From: Helicostylum pulchrum
Taxonomy: Eukaryota > Mucoromycota > Mucoromycetes > Mucorales > Mucoraceae
Direction of reading: 5' to 3'
DNA length: 64,000 nucleotides
Assembly: GCA_025677825.1 (NCBI GenBank)
Contig: JAIXMO010000008.1
Location: forward strand, 496,001 to 560,000
Below are positions 44,620 to 54,444 of the stretch, piece by piece; positions within the stretch are counted from its first letter, which is position 1; every line of letters starts with the position of its first letter. The notes under the pieces are model-generated. The model saw only the letters and a program-made list of their open reading frames with translations. It had not been told where the DNA came from and did not search any database. A program made the position numbers and the translations under genes.

Positions 44620-45415
44620 ATTTATGTATATTGAAGCCAAGTGAAAATATATTATACGGACCATTTTTTTTTTTTTGTCTCAAGTTTAGTATTTTCTTGT
44701 GCTATCTATTAATTACAGAATGACTCTTTTTTTGCTTTTTGCTTTTTGTGTTCGCATAATTTAGCAGAACTAGTCTAGTGCTAAACCCAAGATTTATTAT
44801 TGAAGCTAAAATGACTTTAGGTAAATGTCTTTATACCACTCTCTCTACCTGATGCTCAGCAAATGGACAATCACTTCAAAAAGGAAAGCAGGTTACTCAT
44901 TCTAGACTTCTTAATTTGGTTTGTGTTACACCTTTTTTTTAATGTCTACAAGAATCAAAAAAAAAACGCAACTAATGTATCTTTCTTGTACTCTCTCTTT
45001 TAAAACAAAAATTATGCTTTCAGAATCTAAATATCGTGACCCTCATTTAATCAATAAACTTCGAAAAGATATTGCAGAAGCAAAGAAACATTCTAGTAGT
45101 CAAAAGTTAAAAACATTGCTGGGACGAAACGATCAACGAGAACCTGTCGAGGAACTGGAAAAACAACTGGAACAAGAGCTTTTAAAACCAAAAGCTATCA
45201 CTGAAAGAGAATCTATAGAGTTGCCCAAGTCTTATAAAATAAAAACAATGCTGGGAAATTGTTTTTTATGCTGTAGTATATATGGTGAACAAGTTAAAAA
45301 AGTGTAGCTATTAACTTGGATAATAAAAAATATTTCATTCTATATTTTACTGTTTTATTGTGTTTTTGGTCTGTTTTATCTAGCCAGGAACTACGAACGA
45401 AAGAAAACTCTCTTC
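44620..45415. repeat. Right arm of a ~0.8 kb inverted duplication
   Basis: This is the reverse complement of 1-765 with a few substitutions and homopolymer-length changes. It ends at about 45415 where the other copy leaves the window, so its true right border is unknown. The arm covers the whole orphan gene plus ~350 bp upstream and ~110 bp downstream, so it is a genomic duplication and not a retrocopy. Confidence 0.93.
44975..45307 (+). CDS. Orphan 110-aa protein, copy B of the inverted gene duplication
   Basis: Same family as the minus-strand gene at 109-441. It starts at the ATG shared by both copies and has the same length. Differences are few (for example Cys to Tyr at residue 2, Gly to Asp and Gln to Arg in the charged N-terminal third). 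The cysteine cluster and basic C-terminus are identical in both. The upstream in-frame ATG at 44921 is not conserved in copy A. Function unknown; the two copies are about 44 kb apart and point in opposite directions. Confidence 0.6.
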   Translation: MYLSCTLSFKTKIMLSESKYRDPHLINKLRKDIAEAKKHSSSQKLKTLLGRNDQREPVEELEKQLEQELLKPKAITERESIELPKSYKIKTMLGNCFLCCSIYGEQVKKV

Positions 45416-45714
45416 GTACATTTCATCCACGAGAAAGGGAAATTGTGTTGATTGGTTAATAAAGCATTTCACCATTCAAGCGTCAGCAACGTTATTTAGT
45501 TGAGTAAAAATAAGAATTGAGTGATAAGATGTAGTACTATTTAATAGAATAAAATAAAAAAAAGTGGGAACAGGATAAAATATAATAATAGTTAAAAAAA
45601 AAAATTGTGTTGTCATAGCAGGATAATAATTAAAAGAACTAAAGTCTTTCTACACAGTCGTCGATCCAATCAATATAATTTGGCGGAATAAATAGATGGC
45701 TGCCAAGGACCCTT

Positions 45715-47018
45715 TCAAATGATGCCCTCGTCATCATGGTTGTTTACCATCTGCTTCAAGTCGTACGAGAAATCAGCCAAATGTTTTTTATAGTAAAGCA
45801 GTTGTCGTAAAAAGGTATTTGCACTATCACTGTCGTTACAGTTCAGAGGGACACGAAGTCTTTTCAATGGTCGGTGAGCAACATACAACTTTTTACTTGC
45901 TAAAATTATCTCAACCAAATCACCTTTTATCCCACAAATCTGGACGCCAAGAACAGGGATACTTTTGGGATCGATAAATTTGAATTCTTTGATTATGTTG
46001 TTGATTATAGTTTTTCCTTCTAATAGAAGCTTGTGGTGATCATCACGTACTTTATTCGATTCTACGAATTTACCAACTTCAATACAACTAATCGTAACGA
46101 ATTTTTCTTTAACAAAGCATCCAACCTTATAGTCGATCTTGAAGGTGGAGCTTTCAAGCTTTACTTCGCCAGATCTTATCTTCAAGTCCCCAGAGCCAGG
46201 AAACAAAAGAACAAAGACTCGTCCCCAGAAGAACAAGTTCATATCCATTTCGGAAAACTGTTTGAGCTTGGATATAATAAATACATCTGGGTTGAGTATA
46301 TGTGTTTCCACAAAATGAGTTAACAATTTGAAACAAACAATTGCCTCGTATTCGCTCTCCATTTGCATCTTTTTTGTAAGATTATCAAATTTGATTTCTA
46401 AACTGATATTCTTCGTAAAATTCTTGTTTATGCTATCTTCTACAGCCGATGGTAGCAGAGGGAGAGGTACTTTTACAGTCTTAGCCTCCTTTTTCAAAGA
46501 AGCGAAAGCGACAGTGCTTTGCCCAGAGGGCCCAGAGGGCCCAGAGTTCGACAAATCCATAATTTTATTTCTTATCGTATTAACAGCAATTCTTCTTCCT
46601 TTTGGATTTCTTACTGGAGCTATTAAATTGCTGGAAAACGCTTCTTGTCTCTTTTTTACCACTACTTCTTCTCTTTCCGTCCTTTCTACAGTCTTCCAGT
46701 ATTCATTCAGCTCCAAGGTCTCGAACGCTTCTATAGAATCTGTCTCATAATACAATTCTTTTATATACGCTTTCTGATCGTCTGTTACCGTGTCTAAGCT
46801 GTATATTTTTGACAATGCTCTTTGGAAAGCATTTTCTGCGGTTTCTCTTTTCAAAAAACCAAACTTGATATAAAAATCTTGTAAATTTATCTCTTTATCG
46901 GGTTCTTCTTCAGTCGGTAATGACTTCAATAAAAAACTTTGATGAGCACTATGACGAGTATTTAGTTTATTGATTATGATTATTACATGTAATGTCCAAC
47001 TTACGTTAACAACACCAT
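45715..47018 (-). CDS. Orphan repeat-family protein, intact copy (~411 aa), possibly PD-(D/E)XK-like
   Basis: A long ORF (45715-46936) without its own N-terminal ATG is best completed by a short first exon (47005-47018) joined over a 68-bp intron. An alternative upstream exon ending in NFYFKNGVVN is also in phase with a second acceptor, so the true N-terminus is uncertain. The N-terminal third is Glu/Lys-rich and helical, the middle has a Gly-Pro-Ser repeat (SGPSGPSGQS). The C-terminal ~170 residues hold the conserved core, with an Asp in STFKIDYKV and ISCIEVGKF about 18 residues later, then a helix with DDHHKLLLEGKTI. This spacing recalls PD-(D/E)XK nuclease folds but the E-x-x-K is not canonical, so the assignment is weak. 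A decayed copy in the opposite direction lies at 49971-51320. Confidence 0.6.
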
Positions 47019-48394
47019 TTTTAAAGTAAAAGTTATAAGGAAGAAATGCATTCTGTGTTTCCAGTTCAATTTAAATAAGAATTTTCGCAATCTGTTGCAT
47101 TGGCCAAAAGCCTGCTACGAACCAAATTTGGCAGATCATTCGGATGTGAAAATTAGTATCTATATCCATAAATGTTCATATAAACAAAAGATTTTTATCT
47201 TTTTTTAATAAAATAAAAAGATGTATTCATTTACTACTAGTAAAAATTGGTATGGTTAAATTGCTATAGATATGGATTATATTTTCAAAAGGTGAAGCTA
47301 ATTTATTTCATGCATTTTTCCTTACGAAAAAACGAAAAAACATTATTCGATATCGGTGTGAGAAAAAACACATGTTATCTATATAATCGAAATGAGATGG
47401 TTTCTTTTTTGTAAACAAATGTTATTTTAAGAACCTGTTTACTTGAGTAGATATGAAGTAATCAAGATGGTTTTTTTTTTTTGCAAACACTTTCACTTTT
47501 TTTTCATACTTACGTTAACAGTATTGCCTCTTCCAATGTTGAAATATAAATCGACGTAGTTGAAAGACGGGACATAAGCTGTAGAGAGGCAAAGGTGAAA
47601 AGAGTAAAAAAAAAAGGAAAAAGTATGTCTAATTTGTACTGCTTCCTTTTTTTTTTGCATGATTTGTTTATTTTTCCCAAGTCAAAAGATTTTTTTTTCT
47701 AAATAAGACAGTTCCCGTAAAAACATGAGATCATCTATATGAAAACTATCTCCGTTGTTTATATGATGGAGCCAACTTTTTTCTTTCTTCTAAACAGGAC
47801 TTGTACGCCGCCTATATGTAGGATAGTCTGTTTAAAGCTATGTAGATCGACATGTTTTATTAGTAATCATTGTTTTAAAAGGAAAATCATTCGTACCGAT
47901 AAAAGAGAGTAATAAAATAAAATACAGTTATAAAAGAGAAGAGTAAAAGTACAGTAGTTACATCGGATGTATTTTGTTCTGTATGCTTACATTGACAGCT
48001 GTAATTATGTAATATGTGCATGAAAAAAAAAGTATTTACGGCGCTGAATAGCATCCTTATAAGGCTTTTCAAATCACTGGTCTTTTGTCCTGCGGTTTTA
48101 CAAATACATATTATAATAGTTCAGGCTCCAAAAACTTTTGAAAAAAAAGGCATATGCTGCAAAATGAAAGAAAACCACACTAAACCATTTTTTTACAAGA
48201 AACCGTCAAAAAGTCTTGTGATTTCATCCCCGTTTGAATAAATAGAAAGGTCAAGAAAAATAAACGTCTTTTTTTTTCTTCTCTTTATTAGTTTATTATC
48301 ACTACCACCATCACCTTTTAGTTTAACTTTGCAAACCTTTTAAACACAAACTTAATTTAAAGCACAAACTTTTTTCTCTCTCTCTAAAGTTACT
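47019..48394. other. Spacer with repeat and coding relics
   Basis: No intact gene. On the minus strand 47518-47578 there is an exon-like piece flanked by TCTCTACAG and GTAAGTATG reading AYVPSFNYVDLYFNIGRGN. It parallels the NAFLPYNFYFKNGVVN piece just upstream of the repeat-family gene. The open frame at 48014-48241 has no support. A dispersed repeat lies at 47410-47525. Confidence 0.45.
47410..47525. repeat. Dispersed repeat, inverted partner at 60210-60315
   Basis: The reverse complement of this stretch matches 60210-60315: shared core AAGTGAAAG, a Cys-like A run, then CATCTTGATTACTTCATATC and TACTCAAGTAAACAGGTT. The match starts at a splice-donor-like CGTAAGTATG in both. Differences are mostly run lengths. 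Confidence 0.8.
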
Positions 48395-48919
48395 ATGGAA
48401 TCAAGAACAGGAAGTTGTCTTGGTTATATGTATGACCATTTTAAAAACTTGAAGGATTCATTCAAGGACTATCAAGCTTACGCCAGTGGTTATGACCCCC
48501 ATCAATACGCACACTATGTAAAGGACTCTGAATTTGAACCCTATTACAATCCATCTACTGTAGCAGACAGTACGGAGAGGCTTTTAAAGACCTCTGTATC
48601 GCCAAAGGAGCGTATGATGACATTAGCCAATACTATCACGGACAATGTAACACATACTTTCGCGTATGGAGCTTTTGCTGTAGGAGATTACCTTTATCCC
48701 AAGAAGAACGGTTCCTCTGATGAATATGATAATGACGAATACGACACGGATACCTTGTCAAGAGCTACATGTATCGATGAAAATGGGGTTCAATACCCTC
48801 CTGCAAAACCAGTGGACGACTCTTGGGGTATTATTGACTCTGACAATTTATCAGTTGAATTCAAGTGTACCAACTCTCCACCAAAGCCTTCAAGATGGGT
48901 TATTAAATTACGCAAGTAA
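48395..48919 (+). CDS. Orphan 'YASxYDxHQ' family protein, member 2 (174 aa)
   Basis: Paralogue of the gene at 18965. It keeps the motif order: an aromatic helix then LKDSFKDYQAYASGYDPHQ, then SEFEPYYNPSTVADSTERLL, a central FAYGAFAVGDYLYP, then DDSWGIIDSDNLSVEFKC and SPPKPSRW at the end. Overall identity to member 1 is low except in these blocks. An acidic Asp/Tyr/Glu insert (about 108-122) is unique to this copy. A T/C-rich leader lies directly before the ATG. Followed by a C-rich run at 48987. Function unknown. Confidence 0.6.
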   Translation: MESRTGSCLGYMYDHFKNLKDSFKDYQAYASGYDPHQYAHYVKDSEFEPYYNPSTVADSTERLLKTSVSPKERMMTLANTITDNVTHTFAYGAFAVGDYLYPKKNGSSDEYDNDEYDTDTLSRATCIDENGVQYPPAKPVDDSWGIIDSDNLSVEFKCTNSPPKPSRWVIKLRK

Positions 48920-49970
48920 TTTGCTTTACAAAAAAAAAAATCTTTGTTTCAACCAAAAAATCTCTTCTTCAGATTTGTTATAAACCCCCCCCCCCCCACC
49001 CCAAAAAAAAATCTTCCCAGATTTGCCACAAAATTACTTCACAAACAATTAATTTCTATGCACCCCCATTATTACATCACTATTATTTAGCTATAAATAA
49101 AAGCTTCAACCCTTCTCAAAATTTGAGTTTAAATAGTTTTAAAAAGTTGTTCAAATGAATTGTCGAGACCAAATGTATTACAAAGAAAAGACAAGCTGTA
49201 CATTACAGAGTGTAACAACAAAGGGATGATTAAAAATAAACTCGTATATAGTATACAGCTATTAATATAGTCTGGCATAAACGTCGCGAAATGTTTTTCG
49301 TATGAGCGAAAACTTTCCGTTCTCTTAACTGGTAGTATTGTTTACTCGTCAAATACGCTTTGGTAGGTATATTCAAGCTATTTACTTCTAAATACATTAC
49401 TTATCGCTGTTTATTTACAGATGTATCGGTTGGAATAAGCACCAAAAAAAAAAAAAAATATATTCTTGGTCTCGATTTAAGAGCGGATTTCTTCCGGATT
49501 TCGGCCACCCTTCAATAGAGCCATTTACTGTATTAACTATTTCCGTAGCTATGTTGATCTCTTCACAATACATCTACAATAATACACTTTTTTTTTCTTT
49601 AAACCAATCATGAAATACCATGTTTGGATATCAATGATAGAAAGATAAGTGAAAAATTAATAGGTTTAAAAAGTTGGGAATTTGAATAATGCAAAAAGAG
49701 TCTTTATACCTACATACAATAAAGTTTTTGACAATTTCTCTCAAAGTACTTTTCTTTCTTTATTCGTATATCTGTAAGTATTCTCATTCATGTGTGCATC
49801 TTTTAAAGGAGTTTATATCTCACATTCTTTTATTATTCTGCTTTTTTCTAGCGTTTTTATTTTATTCATGCTCAAAGTAACTGCCGTGCTACACCCGACC
49901 GTGATGCTGTACACCTTTTTTTGTTTGAAATGAATGTTCAGTTCATTGATTACAATTATTCCCAACTTAC
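48920..49970. other. Spacer with C-run and a possible minus-strand exon relic
   Basis: It includes a C13-type run at 48986-49003. On the minus strand 49415-49573 an open frame reads MYCEEINIATEIVNTVNGSI, then EGWPKSGRNPLLNRDQEY, before running into a poly-T codon tract and a stop. This is non-random in look but short. The open frame at 49689-49880 is hydrophobic low-complexity translation without support. Confidence 0.35.
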
Positions 49971-51320
49971 GTGAGTAGAACCATTTCGAATATAAAAACA
50001 GATAAAAGGGAAAAGAAACTAATACTGTCGGCTAGATTTGCCACGTCATTACCAACGGCTGAAGAACCAGAAAAAGAAATTAACCTAAACGTCTTCTTTA
50101 TTTATTTCGGATTTAATCAACGAAAAACTGCTGTAAATAAGTTAATGAACTGTGAGGTTATTTCGAAGTATCAAAAGGAATATTTACAAGAAGTTTACAT
50201 TAATAATGATTTTAAAGAGGTATATATGAGCTTTTCATTACTCGGTTATCCCTAAAAAATGTCTTGTAGGTGTTCGACACCAAACAGTTAACTGATTATT
50301 AGTCGGTTACGAAAGATCCGTTAACGAAGAAGCTATTCTCAAAAGAAAACGCGAAACTGTACAGCAATTGATCATTCCAGTCAAGGTATTCTGATGACAA
50401 ATTACTCATAACTACGTAAAAACTAATTTTATTCTTTATTTTGTATGCAGAGCCGGACCTTCTGGTCAATCAACTACTGTGTTTATTGATGCTAAAAACA
50501 AAACGAAGACTGTGGAAACCTCTTTACCTTTATTACCATCTGTTGTTGAAGACATAATTGCTGTTAACTTTAAAAAGAATATTGCAATGGCCGTAAAGTT
50601 TAATACCTTTACAAGACTATTTGCTGAGGACAACAAAGAAACGGTCATTTGGTTTAAGCTACTGGCCCATATAGTAGAAACTCATCTTATAAATCCTGGA
50701 GTATTCGTAGTATCAGAACTTAGGAGTTTTTCTGAAATGGGTTTGTACTTGTTCTTCTGTACTTGTTCTTCTGTACCTGTTCTTCCGTACCTGTTCTTCC
50801 GTACTTGTTCTTCTGTACTTGTACTTCTGGTGACGTATATTTACCCTCTTGTTCTCTGACTCTAGTTACCGATTTGAAAATCAAGTCTGGCGAAGTGAAG
50901 TTGGAAAGTTCCGCCTTCAAAATTGACTATAAGGTTGGATGTTTTGTTAAAGAAAAATTCGTTACGATTAATTGTATTGAAGTTGGTAAATTCGTAGAAC
51001 CGGATAAAGTACGTGATGATCACTACAAGCTTCTATTAGAAGGAAAAACCATAATCAACAACATAATCAAAGAGTTCAAATTTATCGATCCCAAAGTTAT
51101 CCCTGTTCTTGGCGTCCAGATTTGTGGGATAAAAGGTGATTTGGTTGAGATAATTTTAGCAAGTAAAAAGTCGTATGTTGCTCACCGACCATTGGAAAGA
51201 CTTTGTGCACCTCTTAATTGTGATAATAGTGATATTTTTATCGAGTATTTACGCCTATCCAGTTTGCTCACATTGGTATCGGGTTTTATTATTATGATCC
51301 TATCTATGGAAAATAGGTAA
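49971..51320 (+). pseudogene. Decayed copy of the orphan repeat-family gene
   Basis: Pieces line up in order with the intact minus-strand copy at 45715. 50050-50150 matches SLPTEEEPDKEINL. 50440-50740 matches the SGQST to FSEM block. 50868-51230 matches the GDLKIRSGEVKLES to RVPLNC block, nearly identical over ~110 residues (VRDDHYKLLLEGKTIINNII is shared almost fully). The copy is broken by frameshifts and stops around 50250-50440. A 15-bp minisatellite has grown at 50745-50835 in the place of the codons for LFFWGR. The C-terminus diverges after 51235 and stops early. Confidence 0.8.
50740..50835 (+). repeat. 15-bp minisatellite inside the decayed repeat-family gene
   Basis: About six imperfect copies of TGTACTTGTTCTTC (with T/C changes) lie in tandem. 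The parental codons in the intact gene (AACTTGTTCTTCTGG) match a single unit, so the array arose by expansion of that coding segment. Confidence 0.8.
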
Positions 51321-51322
51321 AA

Positions 51323-51857
51323 CTACCAGTCTTCAATGTCGTTTATTTCAGGCGGATACGGAAGATGACATTGAGCTACTACTTCCCAACCACTGAATTT
51401 TTCAATGACTATGTAATACAAGTCCTCCATAATCTTTACGCTCATTCCCATCATCATTTTAGCGAAGTTTAGTCGTTCCTTGTACTGATGTCCATGACTC
51501 AATATTTTATTTGATGCTCCTGAAACTATCATTAAATAAATTAACTATAGATCTTGACCGAATAGTGTATAGCTCAATTTCGTCCTAGTTTAAAAATTCT
51601 ACTTCTCTTATTTTGTTTTAAATCAAGTTGATAAAATTAAAAGATGTATCCATTCTCTATTATTGATTATCTTGGATACTTATCATATTAAAAGTACGTA
51701 GTAAATCTCTTACCTCGTTTCCCGTAACTAGTTGGTATCCTCTGATTTTAATATATAATATATACCAAGCCTCGTTCCTGACAATAACCCTTATGTACCA
51801 GTAATCTAATAATTCAATACCTGTATATCTCAAAGTTGCATCAGAATTAATTAACAC
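51323..51857 (-). other. Two open fragments, possibly one broken orphan gene
   Basis: Minus-strand frames at 51660-51857 (INSDATLRYTGIELLDYWYI...) and 51323-51532 (…KFSGWEVVAQCHLPYPPEIN then a stop) read like halves of one protein, separated by ~130 bp. Neither matches a family I know. They lie tail to tail with the decayed repeat-family copy. Confidence 0.3.
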
Positions 51858-53502
51858 TCAAATGATAGAATGATAGACTAATAGCCTTGGCCAGCCGTTA
51901 TTCGTAGAAACAGTCAACAAAGCCAAGTCCGGAATTGACACAGTAAAAAGAAAAGACGGCGATAAATGTTTACTTCTGAGTTCTCGTCCGCTCATAAAAA
52001 TAATGAAAACTATGGTTTTTGTTGCCGAGTACAAGCAAAGGAGGAATGGCGAGGGAATTGTTATGGACTGAGTTAAATGCCTTAAAGAAGGAAAAGACAT
52101 CGATTTATTGCACTATTAAAACACTGAGCCTTTACGTAACCAGTCCAAAAACTAAATAAGGGTTTTTTTTTTAAAAAAAAAGGGGGGTTGGGGTAAAAAC
52201 ACTCAGTAGGCCTCTTTCATACAGCTACTGTGTCATGTTGGCAACTGTATTTTCGATGCTTGGATTAAGGTTTCCCACGTATACTAAGTCTTTTTTTAAA
52301 AAATAATAATAATAATAAAATAAGCTTTTAAGCTTGTTCCACTTCATATACCTTTTGAAGTTCCAGAAGGTGCTGCTACGGTGACTTTTGATATAAAAAA
52401 ATAACTGGCACAAGTTTGTGTACTTTAATAAATTATAAAAAAGAAAAATGGTTTTGGAAAAGTAATGATATTGCTGTTAATAATTAGGCAAAGTCGCTTA
52501 AATAAACTGCTGTCTCTTAAGATATCGAATTTTCTCTACTTAATTTTGGGCATATTTTTCAAGCTATTGGTGCTAAAAACATTTCGGTTGTATAATAATG
52601 GGATTGGGTCAAAGGCCTTGGAATGAATTTTCTTAGAACGTAGCAAGTAGTATTGCATGGTGGTGCCTTTTTTATGATCATGGAGTCATTTAAAGTTGAA
52701 TAGGAACTGGTGTTTGAAGTGAACGATCAGGAGGATTATACTCAACTTGGAGGATCTTCGGAGTTATTTGCTAATACGAGATGGAGCGTTTGGTACAGAG
52801 TCGAAGTTTATTACCCGAATTAATTAATATTTATATCGAGATTTTAGATATTGGTCGTAACCAGTATTCGAAAGTTATGAAGTATTACTTTAGAAATGGT
52901 ATGTGTAATTCATCACTATTAGAGACGAACAGTAGGATGTCAGATAAATAAACGGGGTATTGGGAAACCGCTATATCTCGTTTATTGGTTGAAAAAAAAA
53001 GATAACCTCAACTAATATGTCTTCTCACGCAAAAAATAAATGAATATATGGATTTACCTACTTTAACTATCACATCGAATCTGAAATAACATCAGCCGTT
53101 GTTATGATGCGTATTTTTCTTTGAAAATTATAAGTCTTTCTATTTTGATATTTAGTTACAAAGTCTTTTTACAAATAAATATCAAATATCTTATTTTTAA
53201 CAATGTTAAGTAATAACGCTATGTCTCTTATCAGTTGTTAATAATTCTATCGGAATCGCATCACTTGTAACTACCTTCATCAAACATTTGCACAATAATT
53301 TAGCTACTTTTGAACGTGAGTATAAAACATTTATCTGCAAGTTTTATTGCAACTAACCATTTTGTATTTAAAGCTCTTGTTATCGTATACGACTGCAGAG
53401 CAACTTCATTCAATTAAAACGTTTAAATCCCGCTAACCTGTTTTTATGCTTACATCCGTCAATAAAAACTGTACCAAGATTTTCCCATTTTCTTTAACAT
53501 TA
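51858..53502. other. Degenerate region with coding-like scraps
   Basis: No intact gene. On the plus strand, protein-like scraps broken by stops include SLGQPLFVETVNKAKSGIDT (near 51890), KLVPLHIPFEVPEGAATVTF (near 52328) and NDQEDYTQLGGSSELFANTR (near 52718). A 56-codon frame (52781-52951, MERLVQSRSLLPELINIYIE...) is open. I read the area as decayed genes. An ATT/ATA microsatellite lies near 52302-52320. Confidence 0.35.
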
Positions 53503-54444
53503 CATTCTATGTGTTGTGGTTTTATCATCGACCACTGGTAGACCAAGGCTACTTGACGTTTCTCCATTGCCGGTTAAGTGTCTGCATGTAGTATGAATGT
53601 CATCTTGTCTTTTGGAAGAAGTAAGTGATTGTATCGAGCAAAGCGATGGTCTTTGCGAGATGGGTGCATCTGGAGTGTCCTAGAACGTAAATGCAAACTC
53701 TGCTTAACTGACAGTTTTACGTTCGACAAACAGCTTACTTTACCTTTTTATTACATCTAAAAAAACTCCAAGGTTCGTTTGTATACATTTACAAGTTGCG
53801 AATTGATTACACTGACTACCTTTCGTTCTTATTGTATATTTCGTTTTGGTCGTGATGGCATTGCATTCTATGTGTTGTGGTTTTATCATCGGCCACTGGT
53901 AGACCAAGGCTACTTGACGTTTCTCCATTGCCGGTTAAGTGTCTGCATATAGTATGAATGTCATCTTGTCTTTTGGAAGAAGTAAGTGATTGTATCGAGC
54001 AAAGTGATGGTCTTTGCGAGATGGGTGCATCTGGAGTGTCCTAGAACGTAAATGCAAACTCTGCTTAACTGACAGTTTTACGTTCGACAAACAGCTTACT
54101 TTACCTTTTTATTCCATCTAAAAAAACTCCAAGGTTCGTTTGTATACATTTACAAGTTGCGAATTGATTACACTGACTACCTTTCGTTCTTATTGTATAT
54201 TTCGTTTTGGTCGTGATGGCATTGCATTCTATGTGTTGTGGTTTTATCATCGGCCACTGGTAGACCAAGGCTACTTGATGTTTCTCCATTGCCGGTTAAG
54301 TGTCTGCATATAGTATGAATGTCATGTCTTTTGGAAGAAGTAAGTGATTGTATCGAGCAAAGTGATGGTCTTTGCGAGATGGGTGCATCTGGAGTGTCCT
54401 AGAACGTAAATGCAAACTCTGCTTAACTGACAGTTTTACGTTCA
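53503..54444. repeat. 361-bp tandem repeat, about 2.6 copies
   Basis: The unit starts with CATTCTATGTGTTGTGG at 53503, 53864 and 54225, exactly 361 bp apart. The third copy stops near 54444. Copies are ~98-99% alike; the third has a 3-bp deletion (near 54326) and a few changes. An antisense 62-codon frame repeats with the unit (53740-53928 and 54101-54289) and differs at only two residues; it is probably a by-product. Confidence 0.95.

Noticed and set aside
53740..54289. Two nearly identical 62-aa antisense ORFs
   Set aside because: They repeat only because they lie in the 361-bp tandem repeat; no independent sign of coding.
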